The notes below the pieces were generated by a model that worked only from the letters and a program-made list of their open reading frames with translations, did not search any database and was not told the origin of the DNA. A DNA stretch of 64,000 nt from Lithospermum erythrorhizon (Eukaryota > Streptophyta > Magnoliopsida > Boraginales > Boraginaceae): the NCBI GenBank assembly GCA_019722365.1, contig JADFUC010001506.1, positions 62,001 through 126,000 of the forward strand, read 5' to 3'. Within the stretch, counting starts at the first letter, position 1. The number at the start of each line of letters is the position of its first letter. A program made the translations under genes and the position numbers. Positions 43,104 through 53,834 of the stretch are shown in pieces.

Positions 43104-43523
43104 TGTTAGATTATTATATTATTACAATAATATATTGTAGTCATTATAATATGAAAAGTCAATTAACTTTATTAATGGATTTAAGTTGATGGTTATTAAA
43201 ATATTAAAGTTAAAAATTGAGTGGGTTTAAATTCAAAACCTGCAAATCTCCCTCGTTAAGATTGATTTAAGAATGCAATTAGGAGGCCATTAGTGTTACA
43301 GGCGCTTTGGTTGTCTGAGCCTTTAATATAAAGGGGCCCTATAAATTCTTGCAAGGCTGCTTGTCAAAATACAATATAAAGTATCTAAAGAGGAGAGTTG
43401 AGAAAAGAATCATTTGTGTTCCATCTTACGTCAGCTTCAACTATGGATCAAGATATGTTCTTGTAAATTGAATTATATGATTAAGAGTGTAAAAGATCCT
43501 AAAATAATAGTATAATACTAACA
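43104..43523 (+). repeat. 5' LTR of the Copia element
   Basis: Starts TGTTAGATTATT and ends ATACTAACA, giving inverted ends TGTTAG/CTAACA. Internal ctataaattc (about 43340) or caatataaag (about 43371) may be the TATA box. The 5 bases before it are cgctt; a matching 3' copy was not found next to an LTR end. Confidence 0.75.
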
Positions 43524-43524
43524 A

Positions 43525-43540
43525 TTGGTATCATGAGCAT
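43525..43540 (+). other. Primer-binding site of the Copia element
   Basis: ttggtatcatgagcat immediately follows the LTR, matching the initiator-Met tRNA complement (tggtatcagagc) used by most plant Copia elements, with a small change. Confidence 0.75.
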
Positions 43541-44460
43541 GGTTGAACAACTTTTCGTTATATGAACAAAATTATGAGTGATATAATCTATTCTGCATGT
43601 CAGAGACATATTTTTACCATGAAGTATTATCTATACATGAATATCGATATGATGGATAGAATAATTGAAACCGATAGATCTATATGCGTGTCATCTTAGT
43701 ATGTTTTGTCACGATAATATTTTTCTTGATCGTTACTATATTATATTGACTGCGTCTTAGATAGGTTAAGGTATAAATATTTCATAATAATGATGATATA
43801 CAAATGCCAAAATTTGTTTATAGTTGATCACGATACCTTGGCGTGATATGATATCTAGATGAAAATTCGACTTGCAATTTGATTACACATTATAGAATAT
43901 ATTGGACTAAAATGTAAAGGCTAAGATAGTGCAATATATTATATGTCTACTGTTTTCAAAGAAACGGGATAGATGTATGGCATTGTTATTGTATTGTCAT
44001 CTATCTATCAATATATATGTTAATCATGACTATTCAACATATTTCATAGAAATCGTTTGGTATAATAAGCATCGTATATCTGGCAAGAAAATAAAGAAAT
44101 GATAGTTATGAGAAAATATTCATTCAATCTTATTGTTGAATTATGGTCTTGCTTGAATTAAATCCCAGAAAAAAAAAATGGCAATGAATCAAGTGGATTG
44201 TCCTAATTTCATTTTTAATACTTTCGCGTCCATTCGTATACTTACTTATATTTTAAGTATTATTTCATAATATATGATTTGACACATATGAGATATATAC
44301 ATGTTCGAAAAGGGTGTAATACAATATTATTTTGATTATGGACATGTTTAATGTTTTTATGCGATTTCTTTATAATGAATACAATTGATTTGATGATATG
44401 AAGGAAAAGAAATGTGTAAACATAGCTAAGAAAGTTGATTTTATGGCATACATATAACTT
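43541..44460 (+). other. Copia leader, upstream part, no coding
   Basis: AT-rich leader with stops in all frames; nothing recognised. Its length together with the following array makes a leader of about 1.7 kb before gag, unusually long for Copia. Confidence 0.4.
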
Positions 44461-44474
44461 GAGATATAAAATTA

Positions 44475-44998
44475 ATATCTATTATTAAAATAGTTTGTTG
44501 TTAGTCATAGTGACCAAGTAAAATGTTTAAATAGATGTTTATATCTCCTTCATACATAATTATTGTGAATATTGAGATATATTAGATTAAAAATATTTAT
44601 TTACTTACTTTAAAATGCTTGTTAGTCCCAAAGTGGCTAGCTAAAATGTATAGAATTAATAATTACCATCTCAATAATAGTTACACTAATATGAGATTAT
44701 GGTAAATTAAAAATTATCTATTTTTTGTAATGCTTGTTAGTCACCAAAGTGGCCAAGATAAATGATTAAATAGATAATTGATTTCATGTTAATGCATAAT
44801 ATTTTGGATAATAATATTTTGAGGTATTATTAAAGGAACTTGTCTATTGGGGAAATTGTTTGCTAGTCACCAAAGTGGCCAAAACTAATGGCAGTTAAAT
44901 AGTCATTATATCTTATTATATTGGAAGGAAAATAAAATGTCTAATATGTTTGAGCTTGTTAGTGCAAAGTGGCACAAGCTAGTAAGTTAATTAGACAT
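44475..44998 (+). repeat. Five-copy stem-loop array in the Copia leader
   Basis: The core GTTAGTCACCAAAGTGGCCA or a variant starts near 44499, 44620, 44735, 44862 and 44959. Around unit 3, AATTATCTATTT (44712-44723) pairs perfectly with AAATAGATAATT (44768-44779). Unit 1 has ATCTATT/AATAGAT (44477-44483/44530-44536); unit 5 has ATGTCTAAT/ATTAGACAT (44937-44945/44990-44998) plus AGCTTGT/ACAAGCT inside. Each core can fold itself (GTCAC-CAAA-GTGGC). Units are spaced about 95-127 bp. Confidence 0.8.
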
Positions 44999-45000
44999 AT

Positions 45001-45279
45001 TATCGGTCCCAACACATGATTATAATATTTCTTAACATGTACATTTGAACTCATTATCATTATGCCTACGTGTAAATTTTTTGCATATGATTAAAATTAT
45101 TAATAAACATACTTAGTTGATATGTTTATTATGATGAAAGATTACATGTTTAAGGATTACCCAAAGGTGAACTTATATATGTTATTAAAGTTTGTATAGT
45201 TTGAATCTATTATAGTAACTCAAAGTGTTAATATACAAGTTTAGTTATGTTTGGAAACTTCTACAAATTTATTTTCTTT
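45001..45279 (+). other. Copia leader, downstream part
   Basis: AT-rich DNA between the stem-loop array and gag. An ATG at 45248 (atgtttggaaacttc) might be the former gag start, but the frame closes shortly after a frame change. Confidence 0.35.
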
Positions 45280-46300
45280 GAAACAATTCCATGATCCCGA
45301 GATTCGTGGTCTAAACTATGATGAATGGTCCAAACAAATCCATTTTATCTTGGAGTAATGTGTATACGGATAGTGCGATGACAGGAGACTACATATTCTG
45401 GCAGCATCCACTAACACTAGTACCCTAGATGAAATCAATCTTTATGAATCTTTAGGAAAACGTCTAATAGGCTTAGCTTGAATTTGATGCGTATGACGAT
45501 GGCTGAAAATGTTAAGCCATCGAGTACCTAAAACACGATAATGCAGAATTTCTCATGAAAGCTAAAGTATTCTCAATCGGACATTCTTGATGATAGAAGT
45601 CCATTGTGGGAAGTCATGAGTGAGTTAACGACAAAGTAGTGATTGAGTCCAAAACCCGTTTCATGATCATGTGACCCCAAGCGTGTCTAACAAGCGACAA
45701 AGTTAAGGACTATGGGTATGGGCCAGGTGAGACATTTAAGTCCAATTTATCATCGACTCGGCTTCCCTCACAGATTTGGCGGAGTTCAGTGACCTATAAC
45801 ACTCTAAAGGAAAAATGGAACTTTCAAAGAAATTAAGGCCATGTTAGTTCAGATGAAGGAAGGTTGAAGAAAATGAAAGATCCACTCTATCCGTCTATTT
45901 GGCTCCATGGAGGAGCCCGTGTGACTGAGAACTAGCTAGGGAGAAAAAGAATAAAAGAAAAGACAAAACCTCAAAAAGAGCCAACCGAAGCCATCGCAAG
46001 AAGTTAATGAGGGCGAAATCGGAAAAGAAATCAAGTGTTGTAAAAAAGATTGGACACTTGAAAGGATTATCGAGAAAAGAAAGGAATAGTTCGAAAAGAA
46101 AATTACTTACTTTTGTTTACATTTTGTTTTTGAATAAAACCTTATTAAAGTTCCTAAACTTAATACACGGTGGTTAGATTCGGTGCAATACTCGTGTTTC
46201 TCGTATTTTGCGAGGGATTCCTTTCAATCCGCCCACAAAAGGCTGAAAAGTATTTGTTCATGGGGAGCGAGGATGAAGGCACAAATAGAAGGAAATTGGG
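45280..46300 (+). pseudogene. Copia gag and protease remnants
   Basis: In broken frames: YDEWSKQIHFIL (about 45317), MTMAENVKPS (about 45491), EVMSELTTK, and TLKEKWNFQEIKAMLVQMKE (about 45800), matching Copia gag order. A basic segment follows, then TRWLDS (about 46168), the remnant of the D-S-G protease site (WLDSGA). At least four frame changes. Confidence 0.7.
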
Positions 46301-46309
46301 ACTTACGGA

Positions 46310-46750
46310 TTGATCTTGAATCTTGGATTTGTCATCAGATCTAGAAAGAAGTATCTTTATGTTCTGATTGTGCGAGAAATCTTTATTTGTTGGAAATTGG
46401 ATAGTCTATGTTTTAATGTCAAGTTTGAAAAGCGGTATATTTTCTTTGTTTTAAAGAATAAGTACTATTATGGTTATGGTACATTAATAAATGGTTTTGT
46501 ATCGTTTTAATCTTGATAATAAATTTAATGGAATCTTTATTTTAATGTTGAACATGTTGTTGGTAGTAAGCGTGAAAATTACACAAGATAATAACTTCTA
46601 CGCTTTCTTGTGGCATCAAAGGCGGGTCATATATCTAAAGAAAGGATGTTGAGGTTGGTTAAAGAGTCGAGACTCTTCCTCAATTGAATTTTTTCAAACC
46701 TAAATGTATGTGTTGATTGTATTAAAGGCAAACAAACCAAACACGATACA
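46310..46750 (+). pseudogene. Copia GAG-pre-integrase remnant
   Basis: Fragments KLDSLCFNVKFEKRYIFF, NKYYYGYGTLING, GHISKERMLRLVKESR and LNVCVDCIKGKQT follow the pre-integrase region with the zinc-binding H...C-x-x-C pattern. The frame shifts between them. Confidence 0.75.
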
Positions 46751-47460
46751 ATGAAAAGCGACCCGCAAGAAGCACCAAAACTTCTTGAATTATTTACTGA
46801 TATTTGTGGTCCATTTGAAGCTCCATCTTGGAGTGGAGAAAAGTATTTCATTACCTTTATTGATGATTACTCACGTTATGGATATGTATATCTGTTGCAT
46901 GAAAAGTCTCATTCAGTGAACATTCTTAAAGTATTCATTGATGAGGTAGAAAGGCAGTTAGATACAAAAGTAAAAGGTTAACGAGATCAGGATAAATTGG
47001 AGAATATTATGGTAAATCACGATGAGAAGTGGACAATGTCTGGTCCATTTGCAAAGTTCTAGCGAAAGTCGAGGGCACTATGTGCTTTTGATGTCACAAT
47101 GCGGTACGCGCGTAACAAATGGTGTAGGTGAAAGGCGAGAATAAATGCTCATAAGAAATGGTTAGGGCATGTTAAGTAATAACACCTTTATCTTTGTGGA
47201 CATATTCATTAAAAGCTTCTTTTGCATATTTATTTGTACTTGAGGTTTCCTAGTAAGAGGCATTCCACAAAACTCCTTATATGAATTGTGGACAAAAGAG
47301 CCTAGTTTAAAACGTATCGTGTTTGAAACATCGAGAAGTAAGAATATATAATCCATATATGAAAAGCTCGATTCAAGAACCATCTACGTAATTTATGGGT
47401 ATGCGAGAAAAGTCAAGGATATATTCTATTGTCCTAACTTTTAAATGCGAGAGGATAGTT
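46751..47460 (+). pseudogene. Copia integrase core remnant
   Basis: 46751-46981 encodes LLELFTDICGPFEAPSWSGE and YFITFIDDYSRYGYVYLLHE: the first catalytic Asp (TDICGPF) and the F-x-D-D-Y-S-R motif of Copia integrase. Downstream (46990-47200) the second Asp and Glu regions are only recognisable in short broken pieces. Non-functional. Confidence 0.85.
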
Positions 47461-48600
47461 GAGGCCGGTAATGCAGTTTATTGAGAATGAGTCGTATCGG
47501 TGGGGAGTGAGGGAACACATGACTGTAAATTTGAAAGAGAAACAAGTGGGGAGATAACACATCCCAGTGTTTCTCAAAATCAAAATTAATATCTCCTGAA
47601 ATAGTGTCCCACATAATGGGCACATCAATATTGACCTATCAGTGAAATCAACAATGAACTGAGTGTCGAATGAACCACAAGAAATAGCATCAAGAAAGTC
47701 TACAAAGCGAGAAAAAGACCAGCTGGCTGGCGGGGTATGTGGTTTTATTCGCTTGGTACTATGAATGTGAGCAAAGTATTGATAAAGGAGCCGAGTTTCT
47801 TTCAATCGAAGCCCATGAAATGTAACAATTCGAGGAAAAAATGGTTCAATCTTTATGAAGATGAGTTGAAATCAATGGATGACAACAAAATGCAGGACTT
47901 AGTTGAGTTGCACAAAGGTTAGCTTGAGTCGGTTGTAAATGGATCTTCAAGATCAAAGCGAGACTCTAAAGGCGATATTATAACATTCAAGGCGGACTTG
48001 TTGCTAAGGTTTCCTTTCGAGGAAAGAAGGTGTTGACTACAAAAGGCAACTTCTCTCCGGAGTTTCTAAGAAGGATTCTTTAAGAATTGTTTTTAGCATT
48101 AGTGGCTCGTGTAGTGGAGCCGCCCAAATGGATATGAAAACGCTTTTTTTGAATGGAGACTTAGAGGAAGAAGTTATATGGATCAACGGGGATGGTTTGC
48201 GACCGTTGGGCAAGAAAAGGATTCAGTGTGTAAGCTAAAGTCGATATATGGAATTTTAAAAACGAAGCTTCCGACAATAATTATCCCCAAAAAGTTTAAA
48301 AAATACCATTATATCATATGGCTTTGAAGAAAACACCGTTGATAGGTGTATCTTCATGAAGGTAGGAGTAAGGGAGTAAGTTTATTATTTTAGTCTATAT
48401 GTTGATACATTCCTTCTTTGCTTTGCTAATGATGTTGGATTATTACATGATGTAAAGAAATTTCTCTAATAACTTTCAAATGAAGATATGGGTAAAAGCA
48501 TCATATGTGATTGGTATTAAAAATATTCCGTGAATCCCAAGGAATATTAGGCTTATCTACTTACATCAATAAAGTTTAGAGAGGTTTAGAATGAAGAAAC
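47461..48600 (+). pseudogene. Copia reverse transcriptase remnant
   Basis: Fragments include GVDYKRQLLSGVS-like wording near 48030, QMDMKTLFLNGDLEEEVI at about 48125-48178 (the usual Q-M-D-V-K-x-A-F-L-N-G motif with A changed to L) and YVDTFLLCFANDV near 48400, the degenerate YVDD region. Several stops. Confidence 0.75.
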
Positions 48601-48664
48601 GCTCTTCGAAAGAACAATTGTTCAATTCGAGAAGGGAGACAATTCGATTTTCAATGTCCTAAAA

Positions 48665-49371
48665 ATGATTTGGAGCGAAAAAATGAAAGATATTCCACAT
48701 GCATCGATTAGTTGGGAGTCGATGTATGCTTTCAGGACATGTACTCAGGCGGATATTAGCTTTGCGGGTTGGTATGCTTGGTCGATATCAGTAATCGGAA
48801 TGGACCCTTTGGAAAGGTATGAGAAGGTCCTTAGGTATTTACAAGGCACCAAAGGACTACATGCTTACTTATAAAGGTCCAGGATAGCCTCGGGGATTGG
48901 TTATACATTGATTCGGACTACATTTGGATGCTTTGGACTCAAGGAAATCCACATTTGGCTATACTTTTTATTGGTTTGGAGGCATATCATGGAAAGAGTG
49001 GGGAAGCAGTAGGTTATGAAATTTCCTTTACCAATTTATAAGGTAGAATTCGTTGCATGCTTTGAGGGCAACGATTCAAGCCGTGGTTGCGGGGAACTTT
49101 ATCTCGAGACTTGGAATTGTATCGGCGGCATAGACAAGCCGTTGAGAATTTATTGTGATAATAGTGCAAATTTGTCTTAGCTTCTCTAAAAATGATAGGT
49201 ACTCGAAAGGTGCCCGAAGCATTATGAATCCCCAAAATACACTTATGCATCGAAGAAGTCACGAAACAAAAGGTGTCTATTAGCATATTGGTACAAATTT
49301 AATGATAGCGGATCCGTTAACTAAAGGTTACCACCTAAGACTTACATTGGCCGTATGAAAGGATGGGTATT
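48665..49371 (+). pseudogene. Copia RNase H remnant
   Basis: 48665-48874 encodes SEKMKDIPHASISWESMYAF and KVLRYLQGTKGLHAYL (the M-Y-A...T-R-P-D-I and K-R-x-L-R-Y-L-x-G-T regions). About 49120-49330 retains IDKPLRIYCDNSA, then ISTNLMIADPLTKG, the usual end. One or more frameshifts lie between. Confidence 0.8.
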
Positions 49372-49620
49372 ATAGAAAAGCCTTGTTAAGCGGAAGAATA
49401 TTTACACATATATGAATGGTTTTGTTCAAATAAAAGTGGCTTATTCGCTTGAATTCAATTAAAGTTTATGTTTACTGGCACCATAAAGGGTTTCTCATAT
49501 TATGGTTATGTACATGAATGGTGATATTGAGATAACCACGAGGTTTTCTCAAAGTTGAGAACTTGCGAACTCCCAAAATAAAGTATTTTTGGATTAGGGG
49601 AGTGATTTGTGATACATGGA

Positions 49621-51329
49621 AGAGATAAGTATCGATTAAATGACTTGTGACAGCTATGATCAATTGATTTTACTTCAAATTATAGTTGATGGAATTGTTG
49701 ATTCATTGAAAGGTGCACACTTAAAATATTTAAATTAGTATTTATAATGGAGGCCCACCAAAATTTCTACTTTAGAAGCATTATATGATAAAGGTCATTT
49801 TGAAACATGTATGATCGAATGGCGAATTTAAAACATGTAAGATCGAACGTGTGATTAACCATATTATTTATTATTTTTGGTATTTGATATTTTACCAATT
49901 TTAATTTGGAATTTTGTTGTTGTTCTAAATTAGGTGTTTTGGGGGTAGAGGACAAGGGGAAGGAATTTGGATCCCTCGTCTAGTGGCGAGGCTTAGACTT
50001 GGGTGAGGTGAGGGAGGCTAAAAATTACATCTATTTAGCGGATTTTTTTCATTATTTGGGGAGGTCAATCGCTATATTTTGTCTAAAATTACTTATATTT
50101 GAAAGATAAACTCTTAAAAAATTAAATTTTTTAAATTGCTTATATTTAAATGATAAACTCTAGAATTACTTATATTTAAAATTACATATATTCGGCAAAG
50201 ATGCACGGGACTCGGACGAAACTTCGGCTTTCGATATTAGAAGCTCAAAATGGAATGGAATTCAATTTGAGTCTAAGCCCCAGGACTCGAGAATCAAACC
50301 GTGTAAACCGGGCGAAAGGCTGGTAACCGATTACTTCTTAAAATAAAATATGACATATTTTTGATCATTTGATCCAATTCGAGTCATTTCGGTCGAAGTT
50401 TGAGCCATTTTGTCAAATTCAGTCGGTCGGTTCGATCGGTACTTAGCGATTTTTTCTATTTCGAGGCCGATTCGAGGTCTATGTTCGGGACTTCAATTTG
50501 AACCGAGCCGAATTCGAGATGCAACAAGTTCGAACCGAGGCAGGAGTCCGGGTATAAGCGAAGCCAGGATGAGCTAGATCTCGATACTGATCCTAGCCAT
50601 TTACTCATAACACGAAATTACTCCTTTAGTCGCTCGTTGCATCAGTTCTGTGGTGATTTTATGTGGTTTGTCAGGCAACTGGTAACGAATCACAGAAGCA
50701 CCCTGTGTTTTTCTATTTATTTCCATTTGGGATTAGAAGCACCACCACCTTCATGGGCTCCAGCGTAGTCTTATGAAGTATAGGCCAAAGTATCATGTCC
50801 CAGGTATATAGATGTTTTCAGTTCGCCAAGTTTGAAGAGCCGAAAGTTGTACTGATTGCCTTGCAGAGTGCTTTTTCTCTGAACAAAAGTGAAATGCATT
50901 TATGATATAGCTAAACACAACTAAAAGTCACAAAATTATTTGTATCTAAATACTTATAAAAGTGAAAATGTATGTTCTATTAAATACCATTTTATTTACT
51001 TCAATCTACATGTTTATTATTATTTAAAATTTATAATTAAGTTATTGATAAAATTTTTTTATTTATTTGCTTATTAATTGGCTCTTAATGTCATACTCTC
51101 CACCGATTCCTTTAATTGCAGTATTCAATGTACAAATGGTTTTCAGGTATATTAATTTAAAATAATTACCACAATATATAATTTTACATTCTCTACATTG
51201 CTTAATATGAAATTACAATATGCACCATTTAAATTTAAAAAAAAATTATGGTTTTACGTTTTTAAAAAATTTAGAGTCTATTTACAAAAAGGGAATGAAA
51301 ATACCTCGTTATAGTGTTTTACAAACACT
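49621..51329. other. Intergenic DNA with a GC-richer patch, no supported gene
   Basis: 49940-50060 and about 50200-50680 are less AT-rich (gggactcggacgaaacttcgg, and many cgag/gccgaa strings) and may be old retrotransposon sequence, but I recognise no domain. The rest is AT-rich. Confidence 0.35.
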
Positions 51330-52260
51330 ATATAAGTAATACTATACTATTGCATATAAAATATGATAATGATATTAGATATTTATATCAAAATATGTGA
51401 AGTTGAAGACTATCTTTGATTCAAGTAATTTTGATAGATATAAACATTATATTTTGGCAAAGAAAGTATAACCATGAAATTAATATAATGTTCAAAATAA
51501 ATGCAAAAATTGTGCAATTAATAGGTATAAAAACTATTGAGATATTAAATAAGTATTAAAATAAATTTAATTGTTTTTACGAGATTAAGTAGAATTTTGT
51601 ACCAATCATAGAAGTGAAGAATGAAAATTCAATTTATTAAATTTTAGTATAAATAATTGGAGTTACATTAAATTTAGATAAATTAGACTTTCATTAATTA
51701 TGACTTTAATTAAGTCTTTATAATTTTTGCACAAATTAATAATATTTTTATCCAAAAGTGTTATGATTTTTAATACTTTAACATCCTTTTTAATCTAATA
51801 TTATAAAAAATTATAGATTGATGATTATTCATATAGAATTATATTTTCATTACATAATATTTTTAAACACTATATAAATAATAGGTACTATGAAATTAAA
51901 GATGATAATATTTGAACATTTATATCAAAATGTTTGAAGTTAAACTACATAGTTAGAAGTAATTTACGATATTTTATGATAGCTAAGTTATAACCTTACT
52001 ATGTCTTACTTAAAAGAAAAATTATAACATATTTATAAAATAATATTCAAAATACAACCTTAAAAAATTTGAACAATTCAAAATTTTAAAAACTAATAGA
52101 TTTCAATAATTATTAAAATAAGTTTACTTATTTTTGAAGTAAGCTAATTATATAAATCATAAAGTAAAAGAAAAATGCCATAGAATTAAATTCATTTAAT
52201 TTTTGGTGTAATTGAGAGAAGTTTAAATTACATTAAGTATTTGAAATAAATTAGATGGCG
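51320..52260. repeat. Diverged direct duplication in AT-rich DNA, units of about 400 bp
   Basis: acactatataagtaata near 51330 and acactatataaataata near 51869 begin similar passages: tatttatatcaaaatatgtg/atttatatcaaaatgtttga, then an attaaaataa... stretch, then gttacattaaatttagataa/aattacattaagtatttgaa. Identity is moderate. No coding. Confidence 0.55.
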
Positions 52261-53470
52261 TTACTCGCTGACTTTTTAATGAGGGGACTTCTTTCTGATT
52301 TTTGGCACAAATAAATTATAATTCTTTTTCATTTTTGGAGGTATATTGAACTACAATTTCTTTAGAAGTATATTATCCTATATTTTTTATTATTATAAAA
52401 AAGTGATATGAGTTTGTGTATTCTAACATATTTAATGTTATTCTGAAAAATATAAGATTGATAGTTACATTTCTTAAATACTAACTCACTTTTGTCCACT
52501 AAAAGATTTCACGAGAGTTTGTCTTTTTCATGGTAAAAATTAACAAGCACAATCTTGATTGACATCCAAAATAAACTGTTTTTTGAATCAAAATTATCAA
52601 CTTAATAGTAAAAGTATGTTTAAAAATACACATATTGATATATTTTCCTTAATAAATATAACATATATATATTAAAAAAGTTAGTTGAGTTCAAAATTGA
52701 AAAATACTATTTGTTGAATGGATATACTTCGGATAGAAGTTAATTATAAGAAGAAAATAAATAATAATGAAAATTGAATAATTAAAAATAGATAATGAAA
52801 TTTATGTACTTTACTTTAGTGTACTAATAATGTACTAATAAAAACTCATTAAGATTTTTTTTCTTTAAATTGTAAGTTAAAAGATGCTTAGGTATTATAT
52901 TTCATTATTTGAATATTAGGAGTTACAAATTACTCTTATCCTTTGATTCTTCCAATATATGCCAACTTGTTATTCTTTATGTTATGAATATACAAATGAT
53001 GTGCTTTTATATTTGGGTTAGAGGATACTTGATGTATTAGTTAACAATCGATTAAATATTTCTCTCTTATATTGATTTATACTTTTATTTTTTTATACTT
53101 TAATATGTCTAATATAAGTAGCTTCAAACCTCACAAAAATACTAAAAAAAAATAAACTTCAATTTTGTTTTCACCTATAAAATAATGAATATGTTAGTGT
53201 TTTAACATTTTTGATGCCAAGGCCAGTAATACTTCCTTCCACAAGCTTAATTTATCATTTCATCTTAATATTAATTAGTTATTGCCATTTACACTCCATA
53301 TTGCATTGCTCATTCATTACATATTTACATAATTATGATAAATTAAACTTATAATTAATAGGTATTATGGAAGTTACGTTCATTTTATCATTTATTCAAT
53401 TTTATATAAAGAATGAGAAATAAATTTAAGAAAGGTATACATAGGAATTACATATAAAGATATTGCTTAT
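52261..53470. other. Very AT-rich intergenic DNA
   Basis: No frame or repeat that I can support. Runs of A and T and short repeats only. Confidence 0.4.
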
Positions 53471-53834
53471 AAATGATTAAATAGAATTAAGAAATTATCA
53501 CGAGAGTTACATGAATTTTATCATTGAAGCACATATGAATATATGCAAAAAATTTACTTTAGAACAAAAGATACTTAATATTTTAATATAAAATAATTAA
53601 AAGAATAATAAAAATATTACATTTTATGTATCATTTAATTTTTATATAAAAGAATTAAATAAATTAAGAAGGTATCGTATGAGTTACATGAATTTTTTGT
53701 ATAAATGATTAAATAGAATTAAGAAATTATCGGAAATTACATCAATTTTCATTGAAACACATATGAATATCGAAAATATTCGCTTTAGAAAAAAAGATAA
53801 TTAATGACTTTTTAATATAAAATAATTAAAAGTG
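53471..53834. repeat. Direct repeat, two units of about 135 bp, offset 232 bp
   Basis: aaatgattaaatagaattaa gaaattatc starts at 53471 and 53703. Both units continue with a gttacatgaa/attacatcaa segment, cacatatgaatat, actttagaa/gctttagaa and end aatataaaataattaaaag. The sequence between the units also contains related pieces. Confidence 0.75.

Larger units (their letters stand above)
43104..49620 (+). mobile_element. Decayed Ty1/copia retrotransposon
   Basis: Order: 5' LTR (43104-43523), primer-binding site, a long leader with stem-loop repeats, gag, protease, integrase, reverse transcriptase, RNase H; the integrase-before-RT order defines Copia. Many stops and frameshifts. After RNase H the sequence runs into undefined DNA: no copy of the 5' LTR start (tgttagattattatatt) was found, so the 3' LTR is absent or unrecognisable. 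The end coordinate is approximate. The 5' LTR abuts the LINE fragment, so this element probably inserted into it. Confidence 0.85.

Noticed and set aside
46310..46510. Independent small gene at 46310
   Set aside because: It is the Copia pre-integrase region in one of its broken frames.
49440..49455. Right-hand cgctt target duplication of the Copia element
   Set aside because: The cgctt there is not preceded by an LTR end (…aca), so the match is probably chance.
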